Part shown: positions 23,313 through 34,554 of the stretch, piece after piece
Position numbering within the stretch: the first letter of the stretch is position 1
How the letters are laid out: every line of letters starts with the position of its first letter
Assembly: GCA_019454045.1 (NCBI GenBank)
Contig: SKCR01033467.1
Location: 310,001-374,000, forward strand
DNA length: 64,000 nt
Direction: 5' to 3'
From: Zanthoxylum bungeanum
Taxonomy: Eukaryota; Streptophyta; Magnoliopsida; Sapindales; Rutaceae
Notes under the pieces: generated by a model
Told to the model about the DNA's origin: nothing
Databases searched by the model: none
What the model saw: only the letters and a program-made list of their open reading frames with translations
Program-made: the position numbers and the translations under genes

Positions 23313-24028
23313 ATTAATCCCTGGGACTTATTCAGAAGGGAAGTGAATCAACCTTTGAAGCCCTACCGAATCTGGCATGGGCGTCCCTCTGCCAGACCGG
23401 CGAAAAAATAAAAACAAAACTTTCGAAGATAAAATCAAAAGGTGGGGGTGACTTAGCACTTGTCACAAAGTAAAACTTTTCACAAGTGTAAACAACAGCA
23501 CGGATGCCTCGAAACAGCGTCCTGCCCGAGGCCTCCAAAACACAATTCTGAATCTTTCAATTCAGTGTCCCGGCGAACCAGGATTCGGATCAGAAGAGCG
23601 TTTGAATGGTAAGGGCACATCCTCTACACGTCGGTTCACTGGGGAGCCTGTGTATTGTATGAGGGCTCCTCCTTACCACGCTGGAGCAGACACACGCCAC
23701 AGGGGCATAACGCATCCCCGTGCTGTGTCTCTCGCGGATCCGGATGATGAATGGATCAAAGAGTGTCTGGGATACCAATGGCATATTCCTCCTTAGTTCC
23801 GGCATCACTGGAGCTAGCAATCGTCACGGGGGTGTCATCACCCCCCGTGCTATGCTTTCCCACGGATCCATTACATCGGGTAGATGAGGATCAAAAGAGT
23901 GTTCGACACATTAAGGGCATGTTCCTCCTTATGTTCGGTAACACTGGAGTAAGCAATCGCCACAGGGGTATCATCCTTCCCTGTGCTATGCTTCTCACGG
24001 ATCCTATGCATCGAGTATGCCCTTGAGG
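23313..24028. repeat. Spacer with three diverged repeats of about 120-150 bp
   Basis: Segments around 23590, 23760 and 23890 each run through a TTCCTCCTTA-like word, GGAG(T/C)(A/T)AGCAATCG and a GTGCTATGCTT-like word to a GGATCC. The segment 23313-23590 is single copy and recurs, inverted, at about 60610-60905 in the second element, so the block order is conserved between copies. Confidence 0.75.
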
Positions 24029-24475
24029 ACCCCGAGCTAATAGAGACACTTGGCTCTGGGGGAATGTTTTCTTCCCCAGGCCAATAAGCATGACTCGGTG
24101 GGACGTAACCCGACCCCGAGCTGAAAGAGGTACTTGGCTCTGGGGGAATGTCCCGTCCCCAGACCAATGAGCATGACTCGGTGGGACGTAACCCGACCCC
24201 GAGCTGAAAGAGGTACTTGGCTCTGGGGGAATGTCCCGTCCCCAGACCAATGAGCATGACTCGGTGGGACGTAACCCGACCCCGAGCTGTAACAAACATC
24301 GATCTCGACGGTACAAGAGCAGACCCGAGCCGGAAAGAGGCATTGGTCTCGGCGGTACAAGAGCAGACCCGAGCCGGAAAGAGGCATCGATCTCGGCGGT
24401 ACAAGAGCAGACCCGAGCCGGAAAGAGGCATCGGTCTCGGCGGTACAAGAGCAGACCCGAGCCGTAAAATATATA
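24029..24475. repeat. Second 82-bp array (3 units) and 43-bp array (4 units)
   Basis: Three units of the 82-bp type with TTGGCTCTGGGGGAATG start near 24029, 24111 and 24193. They are followed by four 43-bp units with GGTCTCGGCGGTACAAGAGC. All keep the CTCGG...CCGAG dyad while the sequence between has changed. Confidence 0.88.
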
Positions 24476-24479
24476 TCAA

Positions 24480-25880
24480 CAAAACAGACTCTTTTTGGGA
24501 TCCGTTGCCTTTCTTGCAACTCTACAAATGTCACTACAAGTAAGGCTCTTCTTAATACATCTTCTCTGCATCTCATCATTCCACGCACCCGACCGGATGA
24601 CTTCCGCTATCAACTTGGTTGACCTCAAAATCGAATGGTCTATGTACACACTGAGATAGCCTTCTTTCACCAAGTCTTCCACCTGCTCCCGCAGGTCTCT
24701 GGACCCATTCGTGGCATGTCCCCTTACGTTGTGGTCATTTCTCTGATGGTGTTCCCTCTTCGAGATATTTTCTCCTCGTTTTCTAATAGAACGAATTTTC
24801 GGGCTACCTCTAGGGCGGTTGCGTAGTCCGGGGTGTCCTGGATCCTTAGGTGGGTCCATAGCCTCCCGACTTTCAAGGCTCCCTTCAAGCTTTCCAGGGC
24901 CTCGGGGGATTCGTACCCTCCGACTTCGAGTACCATATTGTGGTATCTTTCAATAAATATTTTCAAAGGTTCATCGTCTCCTTGTGTCATAAGTCTTAGT
25001 TCTCCATTGTCTTTCTGGGGACACAAGCCCCCTTGAAGTGCCGTATGAATGACTTTCTGAGTTGTGTGAAGCTGCTGATGCTTCTTGGGGCTAGGCTTCT
25101 ATACCATAGGATGGCCGGTCCGGCTAGAGTTAAGGGGAACACTTTGCAAATGGCGTCCCATGTTACCCCTTGTACCTCCATTAGTAGGACGAAGCCTTCG
25201 ATGTGGGTTTTGGGATCGGTACAGCCCTTGTATGGTGTCATGGTCGGCATGCTGAATCTTTTTGGGAATTTCTCTGACTTTATCTCTTCTGTGAGGGGGA
25301 CTCATCTTTGACGTGCTGGATATCCCCTCTGTTTGCGTTGGGGTATACTCCCCATTTGACCAGCTCCTCCCGTAACCAAGATTTCATACCGCTGTCCCTG
25401 GTTCCATGCCGCCCTCTGAGGTTTCTTTTATTTCTGCTATCTTGGGAGCGGCGCTTCTCAGGGTCGGCGTCGTCCCGCACTTCTTCGGTATGTTCTTTTC
25501 CTCTCCTCCGGGTACTGTGAGGGCTATCGTAGGAGGGATCTGGTGATGATTTGTCATCTTCCTCCTCCCATGTGTCCTCGGTTTGGGAATCACTTTGTAC
25601 TACCACGGATCTCACCCTGTAGGGTTCCCTCCTTTGAGGTCTGTCGTCTTCGCTTGTATCAACAATTCTCTTCCTTCCGCTATCTCACTCCTTCGCCGGC
25701 TAGTCCCGGCCTCGAATTTTCCGTCGCGTGCTCCTTCCATCCTTTCCAACCGGTCTACTATGGTTTTTAGTAGAGTTTGGTTTTCCTCCCTTTCCTTCCT
25801 AAGGTTTTCCTCGATCTTTTCCATCCAGTCTGCAGCCGAGCTCCCTGATGATTGTTGGTTTCCGCCTTCCGCCACTTGTC
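24480..25880 (-). pseudogene. Gag gene of LTR element A, frameshifted
   Basis: Minus-strand pieces in order: an acidic coiled-coil-like N-terminus starting MAEGGNQQSS (25875-25612), a charged linker (25615-25280), a retrotransposon gag domain with YKGCTDPKTHIEGFVLLMEV and LWYRSLAPRSISSFTQLRKS (25250-24996), then LKIFIERYHNMVLEVGGYES (25026-24724) and a C-terminal part with NVRGHATNGSRDLREQVED (24859-24476). The tail resembles a degenerate C-H zinc knuckle. At least four frame changes separate the parts. The gag type is that of Ty3-gypsy elements. Confidence 0.85.
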
Positions 25881-25904
25881 TTATTACGCGAGTTGCTTTT
25901 CGTA

Positions 25905-25928
25905 GAGTTCCCCACAGACGGCGCCAAC
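25905..25928 (-). promoter_or_regulatory. Primer-binding site of LTR element A
   Basis: On the minus strand the sequence right after the LTR terminus is GTTGGCGCCGTCTGTGGGG, the primer-site form common in plant gypsy elements. Confidence 0.7.
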
Positions 25929-26752
25929 TGTTGACGGCTGATTTTGGTCTCAGGGTAATATGGGAATATCACCTCCGAGGTAATCCTCATTCAACGGTGA
26001 ATTTGTTTGGTTATTGGGGACCAAAAGCAAATTTAGCGAGAGACGGAAAAAACACACAAATCGACAGAGAGATTTAACGTGGTTCGGCGGATTGTGGGAT
26101 CCGACCTACGTCCACGGACAGGAACAGAGTGGTACTTTTTATTACTCAAATACACTCCCCGGGTTTCTTCTTTTTCTTTTACAAATCAGAGCTTGATGAT
26201 TCTGATCACTAACTTTTGTGATGATTTTTTAAGATGCCTTCAACTTGTCCTTCTACACTCACTCTACCCTCCTATTTATAATGGTGAAGAAATCAGATTC
26301 CTATTTGTACAAGAATTCCCAATTGGAGATGGTCTCATTTTCCTATCAGGATTCCTAGTCAAAACTATTCCCTTTTCCCATAAGGATTCCTAATCAAAAC
26401 TACATTTACTTCCTTTATCCTATTAGGATATTAACTTATTACTTTACCCCATCAAAGTAGGACAACTTATCCCTTTTCCGCAAGAATATGATGCTTTATC
26501 TTCCTGAGCACGCCTCGTCATGTGCTCGGTCTTCATGAGGTCGGTCATGATAGCCATTTGAACTGAGAATGTTGTTGTCGATCTGATAATGCCCGGTCAT
26601 CCGATCTCAAGTGGTCGGTCACCTATCATCAAATGCTCGGTCTCTTACTGTATAGTGGCCGGGTCGGTTTTAATGATCTCGCCCAAGAAGGTAATTACCC
26701 TTTTTACCCATGCTGTACTCCTTAAATAACATAGGTCCTGAAAACACCATCA
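25929..26752 (-). repeat. 5' LTR of gag-only element A
   Basis: 824 bp, pair of the LTR at 21346-22170; on the minus strand it runs TGATGGTG...CCGTCAACA. Related LTRs occur at 935-1719, 58554 and 61750 in the opposite orientation. Confidence 0.88.
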
Positions 26753-26958
26753 ATACTCTCTATCAAACGCATGCCAAATTTTGTCTTCAATAATAATAAT
26801 ATAAATTAATTTTAAATGATTTGATTAAAGGTTAAAAATACATGTGAAAACGGGAACGGCTGTTGTGCTGGTCAAAGGCAAAAAAGGGTGCCATAAAACG
26901 ACGTCGTGGAATTAGGGATATCAAACGACATCGTACACAGTGTCTTTCTAAGCTCTTC

Positions 26959-29059
26959 ATGGTCTCTCCCCATAGCTCGATTGAGTCCGAAACCGATAGA
27001 ACTAACTTTCAGGTAAGCCGTACATTGATCCAAATTTACAATGAGTATCATAAAGTTTTTCATTTTAGTATCAAAATCGGAATTTGAATATCGAGTTAAT
27101 GGGGAAGCCCGCCACATGTTTGATTTAAGTACTCAATAACCTTCATATGTTGTTAGCGATCTTCTGTTATCAGCAATATTAACTTTTATTTTGTCCTAAC
27201 ATCTGGGTTTTATTTAAAATGATAAAAAAAAATGATTTTTTTGGTTAGATTTTAGTGGTGGTGAATGATGATACAGAAACAAGGAACAAAAATGGGGCTT
27301 CCGCTGATGAATATTTTGAGATTAAATAGAATACCCATTTTGCAGCAACTACATTTGGAGGAAAAATTGCTTCGCAAATCATCTGATAATTGGTGTATTA
27401 TAAATGATGGAACAGATACACCTGCCATTGTTATGGGGATCTCTGGGTAAGTATGTCAAGGTAAGTTTGAAAGTGTTTTTGTCGAAAGTGCTTTTGAGTT
27501 AAAAGTGTTTGTAGATAAAGAACTTCAGATTCTATTTTCATTGTAAATTGTTTTCAGAACTGTATATATCAAGTGCTTAATTTTCCAAAAAACAGCCAAA
27601 GTTCTTATGATCCTATAAAGTCCCATCCATATATATTTGGGTATTTGGGTAGTCCAAATGATATGGACTGTAATGCTACCTTTCTTGTGATATGCTGGCT
27701 GAGAAGGATTTAATTTGAGTGGCGGGTTTTGTATTCAGGAAACCTTCAGAACTTCTTGAAATTGGATCGGTGTTGCGTGATCAGGTTCCTGTCATTAAGA
27801 GGTTTACCGGTGGAGGCACGGTTTTTGTTGATAAGGGGACTGTTTTTGTCACTTTAATATGCAACAAGGATGATGTTCCTGGTGTGCAACCATATCCACG
27901 TTCCATCATGTCTTGGAGTGGTCTTTTGTATGATCAAGTGTTTAAAGGGATTGGTGATTTCCAACTCCGTGAGAATGGTACTTAAGTCTGAGCTCTGATT
28001 GAAATTCTTTAACCGATTGCTATTAGTTTATATGTTATTTGCTGACAGCTTATAGAAATGACATGTTATTCACTTGAAATTTGGGGGGAAAACTAAAGAA
28101 ATTGAATTGGAAATTAATTTTATGTGTCCATGATGAAGTTATTGCCGCACTAAGTTAGTCACATAGGGTTCTATGGTTGCACGTTATGTTGTTTAGAAGT
28201 TGATTGTGACTTAGATTTATTAAGATTGACAGTGCTTCCTCATTCTTTCCCAACCAACTAAAGTTGCAAGAAGCACGCACAGTAATATTCCGTAAATCAT
28301 TGACACCAACATCAACATGGATTGTTGTGTTATATCATTCCATGGAGTTGTCCCTTCTTATTGAGTACTGTTATTTCTCACTCAATCTTACCTGTGCTAT
28401 CTGTTAATGGGTGATTTCCTTTCTTTATTTGGAGGCTTTTTAAGGCTTATAATTGAATATACTCCTGATTCAAATTTCATAACTTGTTTGAATCTGCCTT
28501 TAGATTATGTATTTGGCGATCGCAAGTTTGGTGGAAATGCTCAATCTATTACCAAAAACCGATGGATACACCATACCTCTTTTTTATGGGATTATGAGGT
28601 AGGGCACATGGCCTACCTGAAGCAACCTGCACGGGCTCCTAATTATAGAATGGTAAGTTTTTTACTTGTATAAACTTTTCACTATATTTTTCGGTTCGAG
28701 TTTCATTTTCTGGAAATATTATGTAACACCCTGATTCAATGCTGTTGATTTAACAATCTTTAGAAATGTTTCATTTCGTTTATCTGATGGTTAAAGTTTT
28801 CTTATATTTTGTACCTGCTATACAGGAAAGAGATCACACAGAATTTATCTGTAGAATGAAGGAGTATTTGCCAAGATTATATTTCATAGAGAAAACTACT
28901 GAGGCAATTGAAACTTATTTCTCAGTGAAGAATGTTAACTTGGAGGCCACTGAAGAACCTCGTGGAGCAGAATTTGTTCCTTCCACCAGGCTTCTTACCA
29001 AGCAAGAACTTGAGGAAGCTTTGGGACCTCAGCCCGATATCATTGGTGGCGGTGTTTAG
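26959..29059 (+). CDS. Lipoate-protein ligase A-like (biotin/lipoate A/B ligase family)
   Basis: Five exons, 26959-27012, 27277-27446, 27739-27977, 28504-28652 and 28826-29059, give 281 residues with all junctions in frame. RFTGGGTVFVDKGTVF (96-111) corresponds to the RRxxGGGxVxHD loop of LplA, and DRKFGGNAQS holds the conserved Lys162 that contacts the carboxyl group of the cofactor. PNYRMERDH and the C-terminal LLTKQELEEALG are as in the plant cofactor-ligase homologues of this type. It is expected to transfer or activate lipoate (or octanoate); the plant proteins are poorly characterised, so the substrate is inferred. The first exon adds 18 codons that run in frame into the second; if untranslated, the start would be the ATG at 27292 (258 residues). 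Introns hold no recognised transposon. Confidence 0.88.
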
Positions 29060-29269
29060 TTTAAGAAATATTCTTCTGATGACTTTGTTTTTGTTCTCCA
29101 TTTTTGGCTACGAACTTATTTTCTGATGGTGTAATTTGATTTGAAACTAAACTTATAATGTTTATTGAGAAAGGTGTAAAGTGTTCAAGATTGTAGTCCA
29201 TTGAGGGATTGTTTCCTACTGCTATCTTTGTATCAAGCACTTTGTTATCATTTTTATGCATTTCTCAAT

Positions 29270-29568
29270 GACTGGCACAAAACCCAAGAAAAAAATGTGG
29301 AAATTTCCATCAGTAATATCATAAATTCCGTCACTAAATTTATTGACAGATATTTCCGAAATATCCGGTTGTTAAATTGTAGCGCCAATTTATGGCTTTT
29401 TTTTAGTGATGGATTTTTTATTGTCAAATTACTTACAGATTTTTTGTCGGTATTCCGTCATTAAATCATGGTATTAATATCTAGAGTCTCATTTAGCGAT
29501 TGAAGAACTCCGTCACTAAATTATCGATGGATTTTCCATCACTAATTTTTTATTACAGTGGTAATTTA
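29270..29568. mobile_element. CACTA-like MITE remnant
   Basis: Repeated inverted words (TTTCCATCAGTAAT, CCGTCACTAAATT, GTCGGTATTCCGTCA) and a right end ATTACAGTG, inverse of CACTGTAAT, resemble the element at 57076-57639. The left end is uncertain (near GGCACAAAACCCAAG) and no target duplication was found. Confidence 0.4.
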
Positions 29569-30846
29569 ACATTTGCAATTTTGTCCATCTGTAGTAAAGA
29601 TTTTTTTCATTATTGTCTTTTTATTTATCAACAACTAATCACTTGTATTTGCTCAAGTAAAAGATAATATGTAGAGAAAATCTTGTAAATCCTGAAACTC
29701 TCATGCCCTTTAAAGGATTATATTTTGTTTCATAAATTGCAAGAGGTAGACATAAAATCTGGGCTCCAAATTAACATTGACTTGCACACTTGGGGTTCCT
29801 CTGCACATATATATATAGCACCTACTGGCTCCTAGCTTGGTCCCTAGGTTTTACACTTACACACATCTCCATTATTGGCTGATGTGGGAAATAATTGAAC
29901 CTTGAGAGGAACAGTGACAGTCCTTAAAAGCAGTGTAATATTATTATGTAACAGGAAAACTTCACACATTTGGATTTGACCCCAAAAACACAAGCAAGAG
30001 CTGAGCCAACATCAACATGAATTGATAGAAGAAGAAGAAGAAGATATTTCCTTGCTTTAAGACAAAATTCCTGACGTTTGTTTGTGATAAAAGACAAAAA
30101 GAGTCAGATAAATCCAACTGTAAATCTGTGCACGTGAGGACTAGAATTTATGAGATACTGTTCAAGTTAAGTAAAGCGTTCCCAAGTAAAATATTTGCCT
30201 GAATTTTTCAGACCCATGACGATATGTTTGTATAAAATTATGATGAGTTGTATTTTAATAATAATTACGATTAATTTAAATAATTATTCAATTATTATCG
30301 ATTATAATTTATAAAAAAAATTATAAAAATCAGTTCATTACAGAAGCAAAGCCGTTTCCTTTTGTTATGCACATGTCTTTGTATCTCTATTTTGCAAAAA
30401 AACAGCTGTATGTTAAACAGTAGTCTGACGCCATCTCTCTCTTTCCTATCAACACAAAAGGGTTTTAGATGGGGTTAGGAATTGATTACTCGAGTTCGTA
30501 CCGAATGAGTCTGAGGTGGAGCTCATATTAGATAAATCTTAATGGTTGATTCTGTATTCAGTAAAAACTTAGGATTATAATTCTAAAAGGTTATAGAAAA
30601 TGTATAGTATTAGTAGGTAGAAAACGTAAAAATGGTTGAAGATATAAAATTAAAGAGAGATAGTTGAACATTGGAAATGATGTTTCATAAGAACTGATAA
30701 AAGATTACAAGGACAGATGATTGTGATGAAGATGATAGGGGCCTAGCTAGCTAGCCTAAACAAATAGTCATTTTATCTTTGCTTCTAATGATGCCTGCTC
30801 TGAGCTAAAATTGCACTCAGGATTCTGTTCCAAATAAATAAAATTC
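29569..30846. other. Intergenic sequence between ligase and MYB genes
   Basis: No gene recognised. A (GAA)n tract lies near 30030. The part just left of 30847 is probably the MYB 3' untranslated region. Confidence 0.4.
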
Positions 30847-32538
30847 TCAGGCTCCTACTCCAAGAAAATCTATAAATGGTGGTGTGTTTCCTGCAACAGA
30901 TTGTGACGATATCGAAGCTGCTGATGGTTCAGTGATTGCTGATGCCATGGTGTCTGAGATTGCAGCAGAAAGATTATGGTTCCTTGATTGTTGCATTACC
31001 ACTAGAGATTGATGATGATGATGATGATGATGATGAGTATAGGGATTTGAAACTGTGAGGCTTGTACCATCTTTCATTATCATGTCATAATGATGCATGC
31101 TCTTATGGCTAAAATTGTAATCCTCACTTTTGTAACCTGCAAAAAATAAAAAATAAATATAAATATAAATCACTACTCACCATTAACCAATTTCATTAGT
31201 GAAGAATTAAAGAGATGGAATGAACATACAATATCAACCTTAAGATCCAAAAGCAAAGAACGTGAAGAAGGAAAAAATAGATTAATGTATAAGAAAGAAT
31301 CAGTAAAAAATACAAAAGAAGAACAAAAAAGTTTCAAGAAGTAAAGCAAAGAAATAAATGAACTTGAGATTACACTCACCATGTTGAACTTGAATTGGAA
31401 AGACTAGAGATTTTGTAAAAAGCTAAAAATATGAAGTGGTTAAGTAACATGTGAGGGACGGGAAGCACAAAAAACCTAAATGCACAAAGAGCAAAAGAAT
31501 GGAAATTTATGTAGGCATATGGGGAGACCAAAAAGACAAACCAGAAAAGAAATCATAAGGTGTCTGATTTTCACAAGGTAACAATCTGTTGTTGCTGCTG
31601 CTGCTTGTTGACCCAAGAAACAAATCTCTACCAAAACTCACAGCTTGTTCACTGGCAGTTGTCATGTTATAATTAGACCAGCCAGTGGGAGCTTGAAATG
31701 GGTTCCGTGGTGATGATGATGAGTTTAAGAAGCTGAAATCAAGGCAGCTGTTAATGTTTGGTTCCAAGTCATTGGCTGCTGCTTCAGCTTCCAATTTTTT
31801 ATCCTGACTCAGTAAATTTCTCCTCATATAAGCACTTGATTGCTCTCTGTATTTCCTTGCCATTATCACATGCCAATGATTTTTCACAGCATTATCAGTT
31901 CTTCTAGGGAACAGCCTAGCTATCATAGCCCATTTGTTGCCATACACTCTATGTGCTGCCATTAGCCTCTCTTCTTCATCTTCACTAAATGCCCTTTTGT
32001 TTATCCTTGGATCCAGTTGATTGAACCACCTCAATCTACAACTCTTTCCTTCAAAATTACACCCAACAAATTATAAAAAGATAAACCAAGTATAAATGAA
32101 AAAAAAAATAGCTAGTGAAACAATTGGGGAGCTAAAATTTTCACCTGATCTTCCTTGTAACTTCTCTGCTATGAGGTTCCAATTTTGAGGGCCATAAAGG
32201 GCAACAAGTTCCTTGAGCTTTGAGTCCTCTGCAGGTCTCCAATGGCCTCTTGAACAAACTTTTGACTGCCCACCATTAATTTTCTTCACACCAATATCCA
32301 TGTCTTCATAACCATCAGCAGATTCATTGCCCTTATAATTGTTGTCACTGTCATCATATTCATGCCTTGATGCTGCTATCTCACTCTTCTGATGATCAGA
32401 ACCATCATAGTAACAGATATTTTGTGAGAAGAAAATGTGGTTATTATTATTTCTTGGACAAGCATAGTGAGAACCCATGTGTGCAATTCCAGTATAAACA
32501 TCCATTGATGAATTAAAAGAAGGTGCATTTGCATTCAT
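30847..32538 (-). CDS. R2R3-MYB transcription factor (MYB105/117 group)
   Basis: Three exons on the minus strand, 32538-32145, 32048-31542 and 31136-30847, give 396 residues. R2 (about 97-148) starts [17 protein letters not shown] and has Trp100, 120 and 139; R3 (about 149-199) has [15 protein letters not shown] and [14 protein letters not shown]. The first intron falls in the codon after GRS, as in this group. The last exon encodes a His run and ends [13 protein letters not shown]; the DFLGVGA terminus is typical of MYB105/110/117 relatives, which shape organ boundaries and meristems in Arabidopsis. The second intron uses donor TCTG|GTTTGT. If it is retained, the frame adds 11 residues and stops at 31507, giving 311 residues without the conserved tail. 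R3 reads FPRRTDN where the family usually has FPGRTDN. Nuclear DNA-binding role is inferred from the family. Confidence 0.9.
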
Positions 32539-33301
32539 ATTGTTGCTGTAGTGATTGTACTCATTCTATTCATTTTTTCTTTGGTAAATTATCATTTTTA
32601 AACCCAAAGTTTGGTAAAAGTTCACAAAAACCCAAAGAATACTTTTAAAGTGTAATAAATTTCACTTGACGTTTATAAAGTGTATCAATTTTCATAAATC
32701 GATTGTGTAAGAATAATCATTTCTCTAAAATTTCGGGTAAAAATCGAAATATGTTAGCTGGAAATTGATACATGACTAGGAATTCGGGAGAAAGTTGCTA
32801 TACTTTAATAATTTTCAGGTTTTATTAAACTTTCGTCAAATTTCGGGTGAAAAACGATAATTTCCTTTTTCTTTTATGACAGAAGGTGCTGTTGTTGAAC
32901 TGTTGCAATGTCACGTTCTTTAGCTCTAAAATGGAAAAAGGAAATTGCCACAAAAATACAGGAAAAACAATGAGAGATTGAATGGAAAGAAAAAGAATTT
33001 ATTTTATTTTTGATTCAATATATAACTAGAATCACACATATTGATAATTAAAATTCGACCCCAATCATTTTAAAAATGGACATTTAAATCTTTTTTTTTT
33101 TAAATAGCGAATTCTATCCCTTTAAATAACAATATTAACATTAATGTATTATAATACACATTAATCTCTAATGTACAGTAACATTCACTAAGAATAATAC
33201 ATTATATGCATTTATCTTCCTTCAAATATTGGATTTAAAAGTCTATAAAGAGCAAGTTTTAGAGATCTAGTCCCCATGGCATTAGTGTGTTTGATTGAAG
33301 G
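32539..33301. other. MYB upstream region
   Basis: AT-rich promoter-side sequence of the minus-strand MYB gene. It contains repeated AAATTTCGGGTNAAAA words (about 32735-32850) with no assigned function. Confidence 0.4.
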
Positions 33302-33316
33302 GAGTTCATTATGAGG

Positions 33317-34539
33317 TCCCGGATAGGGATGGCAGTGGGTAGGGTATGGTGCGGGTTTGCCATTACCAAACCCGCACCCGCATATGTAAATAAATTACCA
33401 AACCCGCACCATACCCGTTGCGGGTTTTAATTTTCATTACCAAACCCGCACCGCATATAAAAATAAATTATCAAACCCGCATTAGTACCTAACGGATTTT
33501 TTGCGGGTTTTTAAAATATTGAATTAGTTTGTGTTTTAATAATATAATTTTTTTAATTAAATAATTTATTTTTAATTGCTAGCTGTAGTTTTCACATTTA
33601 TTTTTCATTTGATATATACAACATGCAATGTATGTATATACAATACATATATAACATAATGTATGAAAGACTCGGTATCATATGTCTATTTTTTCATATA
33701 AACATAATTAAAACGAGTTCTTCCCTTCATAATTATAATGATCTAAGTTAGCCAACTCAATCGGCAATAAGCTAAAAAGTAATCACCAACCTTTGGTCAT
33801 ATTTTTTATGCTAAGTGTAATGAAAGTGATGCTTACAATGCTCAAGTGGTGTAAGTGTAATGAAGAAGCATGAAAGCTACTGAAGTTGCAACAAATACTA
33901 GCTTATTTTGTTCCTCTCCCGTTTCTGATCATTTGAACTTAATCCAAATTTTTGTATTATAATTTTATTAACAAGTGTGATTAAAAAAAAAACAATAATA
34001 GTCATGCAAAAAATTTTCAGTTGGGCAGGTTGCGGGCTGCGGCTGAGTGAGAGTGTGGAATTGTGGATTAGTGTTTTAGGTTTAGGTTTTGTTAGTTGTT
34101 TTTATATGAAGGTTTTTTTATATTGTCCTAAAAATATTAATTAATAAAAAATAATATTGCGGGTATGCGGATACCCGCAGTGGATACCCGCATTTTTTTC
34201 TTAAATACCAAACCCGCACCGCACCCGCAGCGGGTTCTGCTTTAAATTACCAAACCCGCACCGCACCCACTAATATATTTACCAAATCCTACCCATTGCG
34301 GGCGGGTTTTTGCGGATTTGCGGGTTTGTGGGTAAAATTGCCATCCCTAGTCCCGGACATGGTTTGATAGTATATGATTCAGAATCTCACATTGAGGTCA
34401 TGGGTTTGAATTCAAGGAGTGTGTTTCTTGTAAGAGCTTGGGACGGCCAAAGATTTTACCTGCTCCGCTTAAGCCCGAAAGAGATGGTTTGACAGCGGAG
34501 TTTCCAACGATTCAAAAAAAAATAAAAGAAAAAAGAAAA
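33317..34539 (+). mobile_element. tRNA-type SINE, copy 5, split by a hAT element
   Basis: The SINE has a 15-bp target duplication GAGTTCATTATGAGG at 33302-33316 and 34540-34554. Its first seven bases (33317-33323) are cut off from the rest (34350-34539) by the hAT element at 33324-34349. It contains CATGGTTTGATAG, the degenerate B box GGTTTGAATTCAA, CTCCGCTTAAGCCCG and an A-rich tail. Confidence 0.9.
33324..34349. mobile_element. Non-autonomous hAT element, 1026 bp
   Basis: Terminal inverted repeats TAGGGATGGCA / TGCCATCCCTA and a perfect 8-bp duplication GTCCCGGA (33316-33323, 34350-34357) define it as hAT superfamily. Both ends carry many CCCGCACC / GCGGGT words; the core is AT-rich and has no open frame. 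It could only move with a transposase from elsewhere. Confidence 0.93.
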
Positions 34540-34554
34540 GAGTTCATTATGAGG

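Larger units (their letters stand above)
21346..26752 (-). mobile_element. Gag-only LTR retrotransposon with tandem arrays (copy A)
   Basis: A complete 5407-bp element on the minus strand. Near-identical LTRs (25929-26752 and 21346-22170) both follow TG...CA. A primer site TTGGCGCCGTCTGTGGGG (minus strand) adjoins the 5' LTR. A broken gag occupies about 25880-24480. From 24480 to 22205 there is no pol at all, but arrays of tandem repeats. It is flanked by ATACTCTC on both sides. About a dozen differences between the LTRs point to fairly recent insertion. The layout (LTRs, gag, no pol) matches what has been called TR-GAG elements; an autonomous relative must have supplied enzymes. Confidence 0.88.
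21181..26770. mobile_element. MITE split by a retrotransposon
   Basis: The left end GCGTTTGGTAGAG (21181-21193) and right end CTCTATCAAACGC (26758-26770) are inverted repeats with one mismatch. The left part continues to 21345, and the rest is displaced by the LTR element at 21346-26752. The original MITE would have been about 180 bp. Confidence 0.6.

Noticed and set aside
23871..24588. Long overlapping open frames (up to 203 codons) in the tandem arrays
   Set aside because: They are translations of 82-bp and 43-bp repeats in several frames at once; the unit length rotates the frame and no domain appears.
31173..31382. 69-codon minus-strand frame
   Set aside because: Lies in the second MYB intron and is Phe/Leu/Ser-rich chance translation.
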